64,000 nucleotides of DNA, from positions 273,801,195 to 273,865,194 of the forward strand of contig OZ005656.1 of NCBI GenBank assembly GCA_963930645.1, given 5' to 3'. Positions within the stretch are counted from its first letter, which is position 1. Each line of letters begins with the position of its first letter. The notes beneath the pieces were generated by a model. The model had not been told where the DNA came from. It searched no databases and was given only the letters and a program-made list of their open reading frames with translations. Of the stretch, positions 1-11,444 are shown piece after piece. Made by a program: the position numbers and the translations under genes. Source of the DNA: Salticus scenicus. Taxonomy: Eukaryota > Arthropoda > Arachnida > Araneae > Salticidae.

Positions 1-1
1 G

Positions 2-2092
2 CTTAAAGACAGTAATTTACCGAATTCCTTTTGGGGGGAAGCCGTAAATACTGCAAATTACATACAAAATAGGCTCCCGACCTCCTCATGCGACTCAACT
101 CCTTACGAAAAATGGACCGGCCGTAAACCCGATTTATCAAATATAAAAACATTCGGATGTCGCGCATATGCATATGTACATAAAATACATAGGGGAAAAC
201 TGGATAGCACCGCTCAAGAAGGAATTTTTGTGGGATATGATAATCGTAGCAAAGGCTACAGAATTTGCACAAATAATAAAAATGTAATAATTAGCAGAAC
301 AGTAAAATTTTTGGAGGATGAAAATAGAGAATCCCACAATAATGAAACATCACAAATTAAGAATGAAAATTCAAATGATGAAATTCCGGTGTCCAAATTA
401 CCAATATTAGATACTGATATAAATATAGATATAGCGGGCGATAACGATAGTCCGGATGACACGCAAACTCTGCCGCGACGATCACAACGATTAAATAAAG
501 GTGTTCCGCCCGACAGATTTGCATTTGCAGTAAATGACAAAATAATTGATGAGCCTAAGTGTTTTGATGATATACTAAAAATTCAAAACCCAGCTGAAAA
601 AGAAAATTGGCTGAATGCCACACTCGACGAAATGAATTCACTCAGACAAAACAATACTTGGGAACTTGTTGACGCTCAACCAGGGACCAAAGTAGTAGGG
701 TGTAAGTGGGCGTTCAAGGCCAAATACAATAGCCAAGGACAAGTCGAGAAATATAAAGCCAGGCTTGTTGCCAAGGGTTTTTCTCAAAAATACGGGGTGG
801 ACTATGACGAAACTTTTGCACCAGTTGCATCGCATACCACTCTAAGAAGTTTCTTGACCATGTCACTATATAAAAATTTGAATCTAAGGCATGTAGATAT
901 AAAAACTGCTTTCCTACATGGAAATTTGCAAGAAGATGTATACATGCATCAACCCGAGGGTTATGTTGTCCAGGGCGAAGAAAATAAAATATGTAAGTTA
1001 AAGAAAGCGATATATGGCTTGAAACAAGCCGCTAGAGCGTGGAATTTGAAAATTAATGAAACATTGTGTAAATTAGGATTTAAACAAAGTCAACATGACA
1101 AGTGTTTATATATACGTAACAAAGATAACACAGAAACTTACATTCTTGTGTATGTTGATGATCTACTTGTAGCTGGTAAAAATCACGATATTGACATACT
1201 AATTAATCAACTTAGGGAAGAATATCCATTAACCGACCTTGGGGAAGCCAAATATTACCTCGGCATAAATATAGAAAGACCTTGTAAAGGGGTAATTACG
1301 CTTGATCAAAATAATAAAATACGAGACATTGTAACCAAATTTGGGCTAGATAACGCACGGCCTTCTGACACACCAATGGAACCAGGGTATATAAAATTAA
1401 CTGATAATGACAATCTCTTACCAAACAACACAATGTACAGACAGGCTATAGGCGCGTTACTTTACATTTCTACAGTATCGCGACCTGATATAAGTGTTGC
1501 CGTTGGCATCTTAAGCCGTAGAAACGAAAATCCTAGAGCGAAAGACTGGGAGGCAGTTAAAAGGGTTATTAGATATTTGAAAAATACCCAAGATATTAAA
1601 TTAAAACTTTGTAACTCTGGTGAACCTGTTCTTAGAGCATATTCGGATTCGGATTGGGCCAATGACCCAAGTGATAGAAAGTCTATATCTGGAAATTTAT
1701 TTAAGATAGGAAAAAATCCAATATTTTGGACTTCGAAGAAACAGTCCTGTGTGTCCATGTCTTCAGCAGAGGCTGAGTACGTCGCAGCTGCGAGTGCTGC
1801 ACTTGAAATACAGTGGCTCAACAAACTACTGGATGATTTAAATTTGCCGCAAGAATGTCCTATAGTGTTGTACCAGGACAACCAATCTACCATCAAGATT
1901 GCTGAAAATGAAAAATTCCAGTCCAAAACAAAACACTTACAGCTGAGATATCATCTTCTGCGAAACTTAATACAAGAAGGCCTAATAAAGCTTCAATACA
2001 AACCTACCAAAGAAATGAGCGCCGATACCCTCACAAAAGCTCTACCAAAAACTGATTTTAATAGACATAGAAATGCATTAATGAACAATTGA
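2..2092 (+). CDS. Copia-type retrotransposon pol polyprotein, C-terminal part (integrase end, reverse transcriptase, RNase H)
   Basis: The frame is open from the window edge to the TGA at 2090-2092, so the 5' part (gag, protease, most of integrase) lies outside. An ATG at 230 is internal and not the natural start. The first ~80 codons match the end of Copia integrase (FWGEAVNTANYIQNRLPT, then TPYEKW, FGCRAY, GIFVGYD). An acidic linker follows, then reverse transcriptase: CKWAFKAKYN near 700, VDIKTAFLHGN near 895 with the first catalytic Asp, and YVDDLLVAG at about 1151-1177 with the paired catalytic Asp. RNase H follows, with SDSDWA near 1643, SSAEAEYVA near 1758, QDNQST near 1878 and SADTLTKALP near 2020, supplying its four acidic residues. 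The domain order integrase-RT-RNase H defines Ty1/Copia. No stop or frameshift is visible, so the copy is young or recently active. The polypurine tract and LTR start 12-25 bases after the stop. Confidence 0.93.
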   Translation, partial: LKDSNLPNSFWGEAVNTANYIQNRLPTSSCDSTPYEKWTGRKPDLSNIKTFGCRAYAYVHKIHRGKLDSTAQEGIFVGYDNRSKGYRICTNNKNVIISRTVKFLEDENRESHNNETSQIKNENSNDEIPVSKLPILDTDINIDIAGDNDSPDDTQTLPRRSQRLNKGVPPDRFAFAVNDKIIDEPKCFDDILKIQNPAEKENWLNATLDEMNSLRQNNTWELVDAQPGTKVVGCKWAFKAKYNSQGQVEKYKARLVAKGFSQKYGVDYDETFAPVASHTTLRSFLTMSLYKNLNLRHVDIKTAFLHGNLQEDVYMHQPEGYVVQGEENKICKLKKAIYGLKQAARAWNLKINETLCKLGFKQSQHDKCLYIRNKDNTETYILVYVDDLLVAGKNHDIDILINQLREEYPLTDLGEAKYYLGINIERPCKGVITLDQNNKIRDIVTKFGLDNARPSDTPMEPGYIKLTDNDNLLPNNTMYRQAIGALLYISTVSRPDISVAVGILSRRNENPRAKDWEAVKRVIRYLKNTQDIKLKLCNSGEPVLRAYSDSDWANDPSDRKSISGNLFKIGKNPIFWTSKKQSCVSMSSAEAEYVAAASAALEIQWLNKLLDDLNLPQECPIVLYQDNQSTIKIAENEKFQSKTKHLQLRYHLLRNLIQEGLIKLQYKPTKEMSADTLTKALPKTDFNRHRNALMNN

Positions 2093-2103
2093 AAAATTTC
2101 TGA

Positions 2104-2450
2104 GCTTAAGAGGGGGTGTTGTGATATTTAATCTCAGACATTCTTTTATTAACTTTCATTTTTCTTGTTCCGAACTTTCTTTTTTGTTTTTTACTTCCCG
2201 CCAAAAGATTGTTCGGTGCACCTGCCGTATCACGTGACGATGTGTCGCGTCTCTCTACAAGTACATTGTAATTCTTTTTTTTTAATCATGTAATTTTCGT
2301 TATTCGGAACTGACGTTCCATTTTCTTATTCTATTTAATCATAATTTTTTCCTTTTGTCTAAGATGAATAAATTAAAGTAAAAAACATCTAGGCTTTCTT
2401 TCATTACCTAGCAACGAGTGAATTATCCTAAATATAATAGATCTACATAT
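2104..2450 (+). repeat. Polypurine tract and candidate 3' LTR of the Copia element
   Basis: Just after the pol stop lies a purine run (AAGAGGGGG, about 2108-2116), typical of a plus-strand priming site. It is followed by TGTTGTGATA at 2117, a canonical Copia LTR start. An AATAAA-like signal lies near 2364. The right end is not certain: CTACA near 2447 is one candidate and the later CA near 2474 another. The 5' LTR is outside the window, so neither LTR identity nor the target-site duplication can be checked. Confidence 0.55.
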
Positions 2451-4560
2451 TATGTAAGAATTTCTCACTCTAATCAAGATTAATTATAGGAAAAGTAGTT
2501 GCTGGTCTTTAATACAGAAGTCATATTAAGGAGATTTTTTCTTCACCAATGGAATTTGCAATTACCTGTGAAAACCCAGGTAAGCCAAACTTTATTTAAT
2601 TATATCACTGTTATTTTAGCAAAGAATTATTAGTAAGAAATATTTGTTATAAATATATTTAAATAACTAATTTGAGGAAACTCCGAACTCATGCACATAT
2701 TCAGAAAGTATTTTTCTATTATGGGACTCACCCCTAGAGGTGGTCCGGAGACATGCCATCGCAATTTTGATCCTTCACCTTTTACGACTAGGTAATTAGC
2801 ATTTACAAAAAAATCTTTATTTTTTATTTGTTTGATTTGAGTCATGCTCTAGAGTTTATTCATGAAATGTCAAGGTGAATGTTAATATTATGGATATTAA
2901 CTGATATCCAAGTGAGTAATAAAAGTTATTGATTGGCTATTAAGTATTTTTTAAGAACAGGATAAAAAATTCGAGGTATTTCTGGATACTTTTCTGGGAG
3001 GACGTTTTTTAATTTATTTACCTTTTTAATTTATTTACTTTATTTATTTACTTACTTACTTACTTTATTTATTTATTTATTTATTCATTTATTTTATTTA
3101 TTTATTTTTGCTAGAATACGTTTTTAGGAATTAAGTATTAAAATTACCAATCAGGTGAAGGAATTTAAGTAATATAGACACTTATATTATTAATCCTTTT
3201 TTCTAATTTTATTTTAAAAAATATTGTAGCGTTAAAAAAAAAAAAAAAAAAAAAAAATGGAAAACTTCATTTTGAAAAGTTTTCATCATTGAATTATGAT
3301 CTTCAAAATTCTAAACTTCTACAGATATTTAAAAAAAGACTTAATATATTTCTTTTTGGATGCTTAATAGAACATAACCAAAAGAATTAGGGATGAATTT
3401 TGTAAAATCTTTGAAAGAAAAAAATACTAAGATTAAAAATAGAACAAAAAACAAGTTTTTTTTTTTCCAGATTTTTACATAGACGTACACTTTTAAATTT
3501 TTCCCCAAAAACTAATTAATAAATTTCAAAATTCATCCTTAATTGTTTTATGTATAAAAAATGTTTAATGAATATATATTTTATTGAAGAAAACAAATAC
3601 AGTTCAACTTATAAACATTAAATGGAAATATAAGTTTCTATAAGAAATTTTCAGCGGTAACATGTCAAGGTGCAAAGTTCCCTAAATTTTTAATAATGGT
3701 ATTAAAATAAGACTATTATATGTAAATTACAAAGCAATCAAATTTAAAATTTATATTTTATAAAATTATAACAACATATTAAAGAATATTACGGAATATT
3801 AATTTTAAATTCATACATTTTATTATAAATTATTAATTTTATGAAAGTTCGTTATACTTGACGAACTTTGTAGAAATTTGACATATACCCACGAACATTT
3901 CACACTAAAATACATTTAAAGCTCTCGTTATATCCTTTCCAAATACTCTATATCTTATTCTATTCCGTTACTCTTCACATGTTAATGATATCACCAAAAC
4001 TTCTTAGCACTGAAAGCCGAACGTAAATTGTCAAAATGAGAATGGACTGATAGAGTTAATTGTGCACAGAAAATTCCAAATGAATGTCATTAGAGGTAAT
4101 GCAAATTCTTCTTGAAACCTGAAAAGCAGAAATAAATGTATATGACAAAATGAAATAACAGTTACAGGCAAAGCGTTCAGAATATAATGAAGAAAATTAG
4201 GAAATTTTTTTTAATTTGTCATTTTACCTACACAAACATTTAGAGTAGAAAAATTTTCCTTATTAAGGTACGTAAACAAACAAAACTTATCATAAATAAT
4301 AACTATTTTCTATTATATTTATAGTCTAAGTATTTTTTTTTTTGTAGTAACTTATTATAATTATCTTAAATAGCAATAAATAATTGTTAATTACCAAATT
4401 ATTAATTATTAATTATTATCTTTATCAATAATTATTAGTAAATAAACAATTTTTGTTTTAATAATTTGTAATTTCTAAATTTAATAAGAATGTAGGAATA
4501 AAATTAAAATATAATTTGATATAATTATTTATAATATCAATTATATCAATTATTGATATT
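2451..4560. other. AT-rich intergenic stretch without a gene
   Basis: No coding region is supported. A short stretch at about 2735-2790 resembles part of the LINE tail at 55.2-55.5 kb read on the opposite strand (shared GGTCCGGAGACATGCCATC-like words). TTTA/TTAC simple sequence lies at about 3010-3110, a poly-A tract at 3234-3257, and many short A/T homopolymers occur elsewhere. Confidence 0.6.
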
Positions 4561-4561
4561 A

Positions 4562-5420
4562 TTATTCATTATATATTATATCCATGTAGGTCTGGAGACC
4601 ATATAAATGAAAGTAACTACAGTGAACTTGGAAGATTACTGACAGCCACAGCTCAATGCAACATCCGAATAACTGGGATCCACTTATGGCCGTATTCACC
4701 ATTAACTTCAACTCCCGGTTCAACTCAAAAACTTGAAAAGCATCTAAAGGCAGGGTACAGCTTTCCAGCAAAATTTGTTCCGCAATTTCTGCCACCTAGC
4801 GTCGAGTATTTCATATAATCTTTTATTGGTTTCTTTCACCTAAAATGTCTGAAAATAACTATACCGCTAGATGGCAGCAACAGCACGGCAAAATTTGCTG
4901 AAAATTTTCACCCCGCCTTTATACGCTTTTCAGATTTTCATGTTCAACCGGGAGTTGAAGTTATTGGTGAATAACAGCAATAAGAGATAAAACAAGTATC
5001 TCTATCCTTCACAAGTTGAATCTCATTCTTTTCAACATGATATTCATCTCCAAAGGATTCCATCCCATGTGGATCTTTATGGTAATGAATTGGTAGACAA
5101 TCTTGCATAGGAGAACTTCACTTACCCAAACCGCGCTTCTTCAGAATTTATTACATAGAGTTCTCTGCTCCTAGAAAAATCTCAAATTAAGAACGACTAG
5201 CTTTTGGCGCCACTCACCGCTGGTATAAGGGTAGCAAGCCACGACTATTTTTATATATTTCATGTGACAGAAAATCCATCAATCGCGATGCAGCCTCTCT
5301 CGATTTGCCAACGGCCACTTGAAATACGTTTCTTTTTTTAAGGGCGAAAAATGTATCCCCTTTACTTAAAATGCTAACAACACCAGGCTTCTGTGGATAA
5401 TATCTTAGACTGCTAGACTT
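4562..5420 (+). pseudogene. Decayed LINE fragment: RNase H and C-terminal region of a Jockey/I-like non-LTR retrotransposon
   Basis: A broken reading on the plus strand carries the RNase H signature IPSHVDLYGNELVD at about 5057-5098, close to the usual pattern W-I-P-S-H-V-x-x-x-G-N-E-x-A-D. It ends in a stop (TAG) soon after. Downstream pieces in shifting frames (WYKGSKP-like near 5222; LKYVSFFKGEKCIPFT-like near 5318-5360) fit the region after RNase H in these LINEs. The part before the signature is interrupted at 4689-4978 by a MITE; 4590-4688 may be the upstream part of the same LINE. Stops and frameshifts make it non-functional. The clade assignment is by motif only. Confidence 0.6.
4689..4978. 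mobile_element. MITE with about 115 bp terminal inverted repeats
   Basis: The left arm (about 4689-4803) and the reverse complement of the right arm (about 4863-4978) match along their length, around blocks such as CAACTCCCGGTT and GCCACCTAGCG. They enclose about 60 bases of spacer. The ends read approximately GGCCGTATTCACCA. There is no coding capacity. The target-site duplication is not clear, so the superfamily is open; a PIF/Harbinger-like origin is possible. It sits inside the LINE relic. Confidence 0.75.
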
Positions 5421-5860
5421 TTCTTTGGGAGGATTTTTTTTTTCTTCTTTTTTTTCTTCTTCTTTTTCGTCATCGGCTTTCTGAGTGTCTCTTGGATCTG
5501 TCAGACTTGGTTGAAGACTAGAAAAAATGACAACAACATTCATTATCAAAGCCTAGTTTATTTAATACTATATTTATAATACACTTATTTTCTTTAAAAT
5601 ATTTTGTAACATTTTCTGATTATTTCTAAATTTCTCAATTTATTTTTAGAAAATATTCATCGCATACTAGTAAAGCAAGTGTGGAATCATTATATTTATT
5701 ATTTTCACAATTAATTCAATTAGTATTATCTTTAAAATAATCTGACTATATTTTTAGAAATAGTACGTTAGAGGCATTTAATGCATAAAATGGTAACGTT
5801 ATTGACGGTAATATTCAATTATGCTGACATATGAAAAAGATAAATGAGCAAAAAGTTTGA
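5421..5860. other. Gene-free stretch
   Basis: A T/C-rich run at 5430-5475 produces a lysine/glutamate-rich open frame on the minus strand that looks like low-complexity sequence. Otherwise it is AT-rich with nothing recognisable. Confidence 0.5.
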
Positions 5861-5865
5861 AAATA

Positions 5866-6317
5866 CGAGGTGTATTCAATAAATAAATACATAATTAAAT
5901 AATCCAAGCTGTTGAAATAGCTCGCCAACCAACAAAAAAAACGCACTTCGATAGCGGCAGTATAAAAGTCATTTAACGCTATGACCGTTTTGCTATGACT
6001 GTTAGTTGGAGAACTACAGCGGCTGAAACGAGAACGTGCACAATCTGTTTGTCGAATTACTGCCAAAGTGCCATAAATATAAATTCACGTATCATAAATT
6101 GTTCTGAACGTCATGATATTAGTTTGCCACTGGTAGAGGAAATTAGTCCGATGCTGATTTAAACACGGGTCTCTTTCAGATCGCCTGTCAACAAACGTGT
6201 CTCGAATTTTGCACTGATATGACGCTTCTCACCTGCGTCACTTATAATTCAATAGCGTGGTCCTACATTGATGCCTACTTCGTCAGCAACTTCTACAAAA
6301 ACTTATAGAAATGTCAA
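5866..6317 (-). pseudogene. Mariner (DD34D-type) transposase relic
   Basis: Read on the minus strand, 6300-6130 gives a broken mariner-like peptide: VADEVGINVG (second helix-turn-helix of the DNA-binding domain), then ISAKFETRLLTGDLKETRV, close to the mariner pattern in which K/R-E-x-R-V follows the linker. Stops and frame changes are present. The left edge at 5866-5890 reads TACGAGGTGTATTCAATAAA, a plausible mariner-type terminal repeat. Most of the catalytic domain is missing. The relic is cut off abruptly at 6317, where Helitron copy A begins. No matching continuation was recognised beyond the Helitron at 8792. Confidence 0.6.
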
Positions 6318-8791
6318 TCTATAATAATAAATGGAAAGGTTTGTCTGTCTGTCTGTCTGTCAGTCTGTTCTTTTATACGTTCAGCCCCTATTGAACGCAG
6401 AAGTACAAAAATTGACATACTGATGCTCTGGAACATTTCTGAGTTCCTCTTCAAAACAGAATTTAAAAAGTTTAATTAGTTGTGGAGATATTAATTAAAA
6501 TGTAAAATCATGCCTAATCTAAAAGCGATCTCAATGGCTGAGAAGTCACCGCCATTGCATAAAAATAGATATTTTATTAGTTAAAATTAGAAAAAGTGGA
6601 AAATAAATTAGAAATATTTGTCCGATCGTTACGATTTCGGTACCAAATGAAAGGGGAATTTTTTCTGAATTTAAGTGTGCAAGCGGCATATCGGTACCAC
6701 AATTAGATTTTTTTAAATTAACTAAAGCATGAATTTTTTGTGGCAACATCATTTCAAATGCCGACCGTCTGCCATGATAAAGGAAATGATAGTAACGGAT
6801 CAAGATGTCACGTGTTTTACAGTGGGAATAAAAATTGCAATTTTCAAACTTAATCAAATTTTCATTCACGTTACATTTGAATTAATATTCGGCTTAGACA
6901 GCATATTATAAAGCTACTGTTCAATTTTCATGAAAATATCCGGATAAACAAAAAAAATAGATTAAATTTTGTTTTATATTTTGTAGTATATATTTTAAAT
7001 TGAGATATGCCGTTGAAATTTCGTAATATTAGGTTTTAACGCCCGATAATTCGATTCTGAATATTTTTTAAAGTGTAGAATTATTAGGAAGGGCTTGAGG
7101 GGGGGGGGGGGGAGAAGGGCGAAGGGAAAAAAAAAAGAGACAGAGAGAGAGTTACAGCGTTTGAAATTGGTATTATTAAGTTTTAAGGAAAGATAAATCG
7201 ATTGCGGATATATATTTTCATATGTAAAATTATTAGAAGGGACGGAAAGGGGGGGGGGAGGAAGGGGCAAAAACGTAGAAAAGGAACGGTTGTTTCGAAG
7301 AAAACGACGGAAAACCCAGAACGCCATTATTATTTTATATTTTGCAGAGTTTCGAATTCTGGTACTCCTTTCACATTTCATACTATTGATTTTTAACTGT
7401 ATTTAGACCGGAATTACGCAAGTTTCGGAGAAAACCACGAAAAAGTCAGACATAAGCCGTTTTATAATAGTGTTTATATCATTTTGTATCTCAGCTTCTA
7501 ATTAGCATAATTTCAAAAGTAATATGTCATTTTGAAAATTATTTGAATTAAATTTGAAAGTAGACGCCACAAATTTCTGTCACCTTCCATTAACTGACTA
7601 CCGTAAGTAATGGAATTCGAGATTTGACGTGATTTACACGTTTTAAGGTGTCCTGATTAGGTTTTCTTTTGTATCTCAGCTACTAATTAAAATAATTTTA
7701 TAAGTAATACATTATTTGAAAGCTTTGTTGATTTGGAATTGAACAGTAGATTACAGAATTTTCTACCGCCAGATGGCGCTGTAATATTCTAAAATTTCAA
7801 TATTTCGAATTCTGAATATGATTAAATTGTTTTTAATACATCATTCGAAAGATATTTTAAAGAGCTTTTGCATTATCGAAAGTGGAATTCGAGATTTCAC
7901 CAGATTTACACGTTTTAAGGTCTCCTGATTAGGTTTTCTTTTGTATCTCAGCTACTAATTAAAATAATTTCATAAGTAATACATCATTTTAAAGCTTTGT
8001 TGATTTGGGATTGAACAGTAGATTACAGATATTTCTACACCAGATAACGCTACAATATTTTAAAATTTCAATATTTTGAATTCTAAATATGATTAAATTA
8101 ATTTTAATACATCATTCGAAAGTTATTTTAAAGTACTTTTATATTATCGAATAACCTACATTAAATTTATCCAATAGAGGGCGCTAATGGCAATTATTCG
8201 AGATTTCACCTGATTTATATGTTTTAAGATGTCCTCAACGGGGCCAAAAAGTTAGAAATTGAGTTAGACTGTTCAAAATTGGTATATGTAGGTTTTGGGT
8301 GCCTACGAGTCAAATGAGGATATTTTCGAGTGTAAAATTAAGGAGGGACAGGAAGGGTGGTGAAGAAATACGCGCGCGCAACGAGCGTATATATGAATTC
8401 GTGAGCACTGCGCGCACACGGGTCTACTCTGACGAAGGCAGAGGGGACCCGGTGTGAGTTTTTACCCGATCAGAAATGATTTTTTTTTTTTTTTTATTCC
8501 TTTTCTTAAGAATAGAAGTTTATGAGTAACAACATGGAATTTTGAGAATTCATAAGGGTGATGAAGGAATACGCGCGCGCAGCGCTCATATATATGCATT
8601 CGTGCGTGTGCATCGCGCACGGGTCTACGCTGCCGAAGGCAGTGGGGACCCGGTACGACATTTTTCCCGATCAGAGTTTTTTTTTTTCTTTTTTTGTTTC
8701 ACACGATAAAAATTAATGCAATTTTGAGAATTCGTTAATTATAATGATTCATTTAAAAATAGTGACCAGCGAAGCGGGCGTAGCCTGCTAG
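6318..8791 (+). mobile_element. Non-autonomous Helitron-like element, copy A
   Basis: It begins TCTATAATAATAAATGG after an A at 6317 and ends GGGCGTAGCCTGCTAG before a T at 8792. This matches Helitron rules: 5' TC, 3' CTAG, insertion between A and T. A second copy at 38975-42250 in the opposite orientation has the same ends and flanking bases. The interior has TGTC repeats near 6340-6365, a G-run at 7098-7111, a hairpin near 7586-7618, tandem units of about 265 bp (7480-8260), and two copies of a GC-rich block with CGGGTCTAC and GGGGACCCGGT (8370-8470 and 8560-8670). No Rep/helicase protein is visible, so it must be mobilised in trans. An open frame at 7202-7396 has a related frame in copy B, but both are explained by DNA homology. 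Confidence 0.8.
7480..8260. repeat. Internal tandem array of about 265 bp units in Helitron A
   Basis: Landmarks such as GATTAGGTTTTCTTTTGTAT recur near 7655 and 7923, and a third partial unit ends near 8240. Each unit carries the block GTTTTAAGGTCTCCTGAT (reverse of the ACGTGTAAATC-type motif), TTTGTATCTCAGCTACTAAT, and a GCCAGATGGCGCTG-like short palindrome. Copy B has six such units, so the array has expanded or contracted since the copies separated. Confidence 0.8.
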
Positions 8792-9780
8792 TGAATAATA
8801 TAAACTTTCTAAGAGATCAAACATAATCGGATTCATATTGAAGTAATACTTTAAAAGTTTTCGGAACTAATATGCTGTGGTTATCCCAACACTTTCTTTT
8901 ATTTTTTCATGCACAAATTCTCACAGTACAAATTATTTATTAAAATTTTTATTTAACAAAAACATGTTCCATGATAAATGCAAACAAATTTACCTCAGAT
9001 GTGTATAAGGTTAAATATCCAAACAATGTAAATTTTGTACTCCCCATGCAACATCTTAAGAATTTATTATTATTATTATTATTAAATACAAAAATTCCAT
9101 AATTTTCTTTTAATTTTTCACTGATTTATTGTTCAACCATTCATTTTAAAACTACTGTAGAGTTTTTTTTAAAGATACCAATATCAAAACATAATACCTC
9201 CCGGGGGAAAGCGATGCTCATAGTTTAGTGCAACTATGTCTGAATTTGCATTAACTTCCGAGCATTTGTTATTGAGAAAGTGCTGCTAAAATATTTTGTC
9301 ACATACAAACATAGACAGATGTGTTTTTAAAATGTTTTTATTAGTATTCTGGACTTCTCAAAACGTACAAATCCTTTGGAAACTGGAAATAGAAAATTCT
9401 TACCAAGTAAATACATTCTTTAGTTGAACTTAGAAGGAAGTAAATACATACATACATATACACACACATATATTTATTTATTAAAACAAAAGAAGAACTT
9501 GTTTTTATACATTTTAACAATATATTTACGCTTAATTTCTAATAAACTGAAAATATTTTATGAAATATGGAGTTTGAATTCATTTCTTGAAAGAAAGTTT
9601 CTGAATGTTATTCAAAAGATAATGAATTATGCATTTAGCAATAGGTATGCATAATGTATTATTGAATTAGGATAACACAAAAGTTAAAATTTCATGGGTA
9701 AATTTAATTGAGAATTTTATAAATAAGGCTGTGAAGTTTACGTTGATGCAAACTCCATCTTAACTTAATTAGATCACTAA
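8792..9780. other. Gene-free stretch with one dispersed repeat
   Basis: About 9130-9240 (ending in CTCCCGGGGGAAAGCGATGC) matches 38790-38925 in the same orientation. A (TTA)n run lies at about 9064-9085. Nothing else is recognisable. Confidence 0.55.
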
Positions 9781-9789
9781 ATGGATAAG

Positions 9790-10500
9790 TAAGAGAACAC
9801 AAGACTTGAATTAACAATAACTAAAGTTTATTTGAGCAGATTAATGGGAGGGTGGCCTGGCAATTAAACTAGCTTAGTCAGCGTATTACTCAATCAAAAT
9901 ATATGCATCAACAATTAAATTAGGAAATCTTAAATATCTCACCCCAGCAAACAATTGTAGATGTAGAGACGGTTGCACTCGTAACTCCACTGCTGCGACT
10001 TCACTTCCGATCAGAGGATTCCCTACAGATCGAAATTCACTTTCACGAGCGCTAGCAAATACTCGTACTATCACTCATCACGACTTATTCCTCACTCCTC
10101 TAAATCTCAACTACTCAATACTCGCCAAAATAAGACTTTCCACAATTCATTATAATACTCCAATATCCACACTATAATATGCTCCGACATCCACTATAAT
10201 ATCCTCCAACATCCACACCCATCTACTAAAACCATCGCCATTTTATACTTCTTCCTACACCATCCTTTCACTTCCTTACAATCCGTCCTTTTAAAATCAC
10301 TTCTAATTTTTCTAACACTCAGAATCTACCTCTTTCATTGCAGCACCCTGCGACACAAAACTAACTCGACTTCAACTTTCTCCGAGTCACTGGCGACGAA
10401 GCGATATTAACCGTCCCCACTTTATACTTTGCTGGATCCAGCTTAATTCAAACAACTGTGGTGACGTTCTGACGTCTCAACCTCACAAGGCTTTTATATA
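9790..10500 (-). repeat. GC-richer block: candidate solo LTR (alternatively a promoter and first exon)
   Basis: This block stands out from its AT-rich surroundings. Read on the minus strand it has a TATA element (TATATATAAAAG) near 10497. It then has a purine-rich, CpG-containing body with three short copies of an ACTATAATAT-containing unit (10150-10215), and an AATAAA signal near 9831 followed by a TTCAAGTCTTGTGTTCTC-like segment. A TATA box at one end and a polyadenylation signal about 670 bases later suit an LTR. No flanking duplication, primer site or gag/pol was found, so a solo LTR is only the best reading. A minus-strand frame (10074-9886) has no ATG start and no recognised domain. Confidence 0.45.
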
Positions 10501-10911
10501 TAGCATATTCTTTTTTTTTTTTTTTTCAAACTAAGAAATATATATAAATAAGGAATATATATTTTAATCATAACATAATTAGGGATAGAATATCTTCAGT
10601 TTTTTCTACAGAGAAGATTTTGTTGTTGTTGTTGAAATTGAATTGATTTGTTGTTTGTTAATGAGAATGGCTGACACACTGTTGACAGGGTGATTATGTA
10701 CAGGGTGATTATAAAAAAACTATCCCGATATACATGACCATAGCTATCATACCGTTCACAGAAACTTAATAAAAGTTTGGTGCAAGGAATTTTGAGGTAT
10801 GTGCTCAAGAATCATATAAAAAATAACAATTAAACTCTTGCAGTTACGGTGACAGTGACAAAATTTCAAAAATTTCAAATGGCAACACCTACTTTTTTTA
10901 TTGAAATGGTA

Positions 10912-11124
10912 CAGTCGGTAACAAAAGTGTCCGAACACTAGCAAAACTTCCTATGTAAAAAAAGAACTCTTCGTACGGTTTTATTAAATAAATCCTTGTC
11001 GAATCCTATTCTTAGTCAGTGTAAGAACATGATTCGATAAGGATTTATTTAACAAAACCGTATGAAGTGCACTTTTTTTGCATAGGAATTTTTGCTAGTG
11101 TTCGGACACTTTTGTTACCGACTG
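10912..11124. mobile_element. Palindromic MITE (CAGTCGGTAACAAAAG family), nested copy
   Basis: The 213 bp element is almost wholly an inverted repeat: CAGTCGGTAACAAAAGTGTC at the left and its complement at the right, with further pairing inwards (TTTAATAAATCC-type blocks). TA lies on both sides (10910-10911 and 11125-11126). The opposite arm of the host transposon lacks this insert, which confirms the boundaries. A second copy is at 51107-51316. Confidence 0.85.
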
Positions 11125-11444
11125 TATCTCCATAGCAAAAAGACATAAATAGCGTTGAAACAGTACCTGTGGCCAAAAAATTGCCAGCGCTCCGCAAACT
11201 AAAAAGAAAAGGGAAAACAATTGCAATGTGCCTACGAGAGCACGACTTCCATTTTTTAATGACGTCAGATTTTACACTGATTCTTCGGCTCTGACTAAAG
11301 TCTACTGATTCTGCTTCCAAACGATAAGACGAGACCAAGGGGAACTTAATTTCGTGTAAGGCTACTGAATATGCGCTCTAATTTCATGGTTAGTGGTAAG
11401 ACACCGTCATTACTGACGTCGTATCGCACTAGGTGGAAAATAAG

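Noticed and set aside
7202..7396. Open frame with a related frame at 41220-41038, both ending at the same stop
   Set aside because: Both lie in homologous Helitron DNA. The frames are short and G-run-containing with indels, so DNA homology explains the resemblance.
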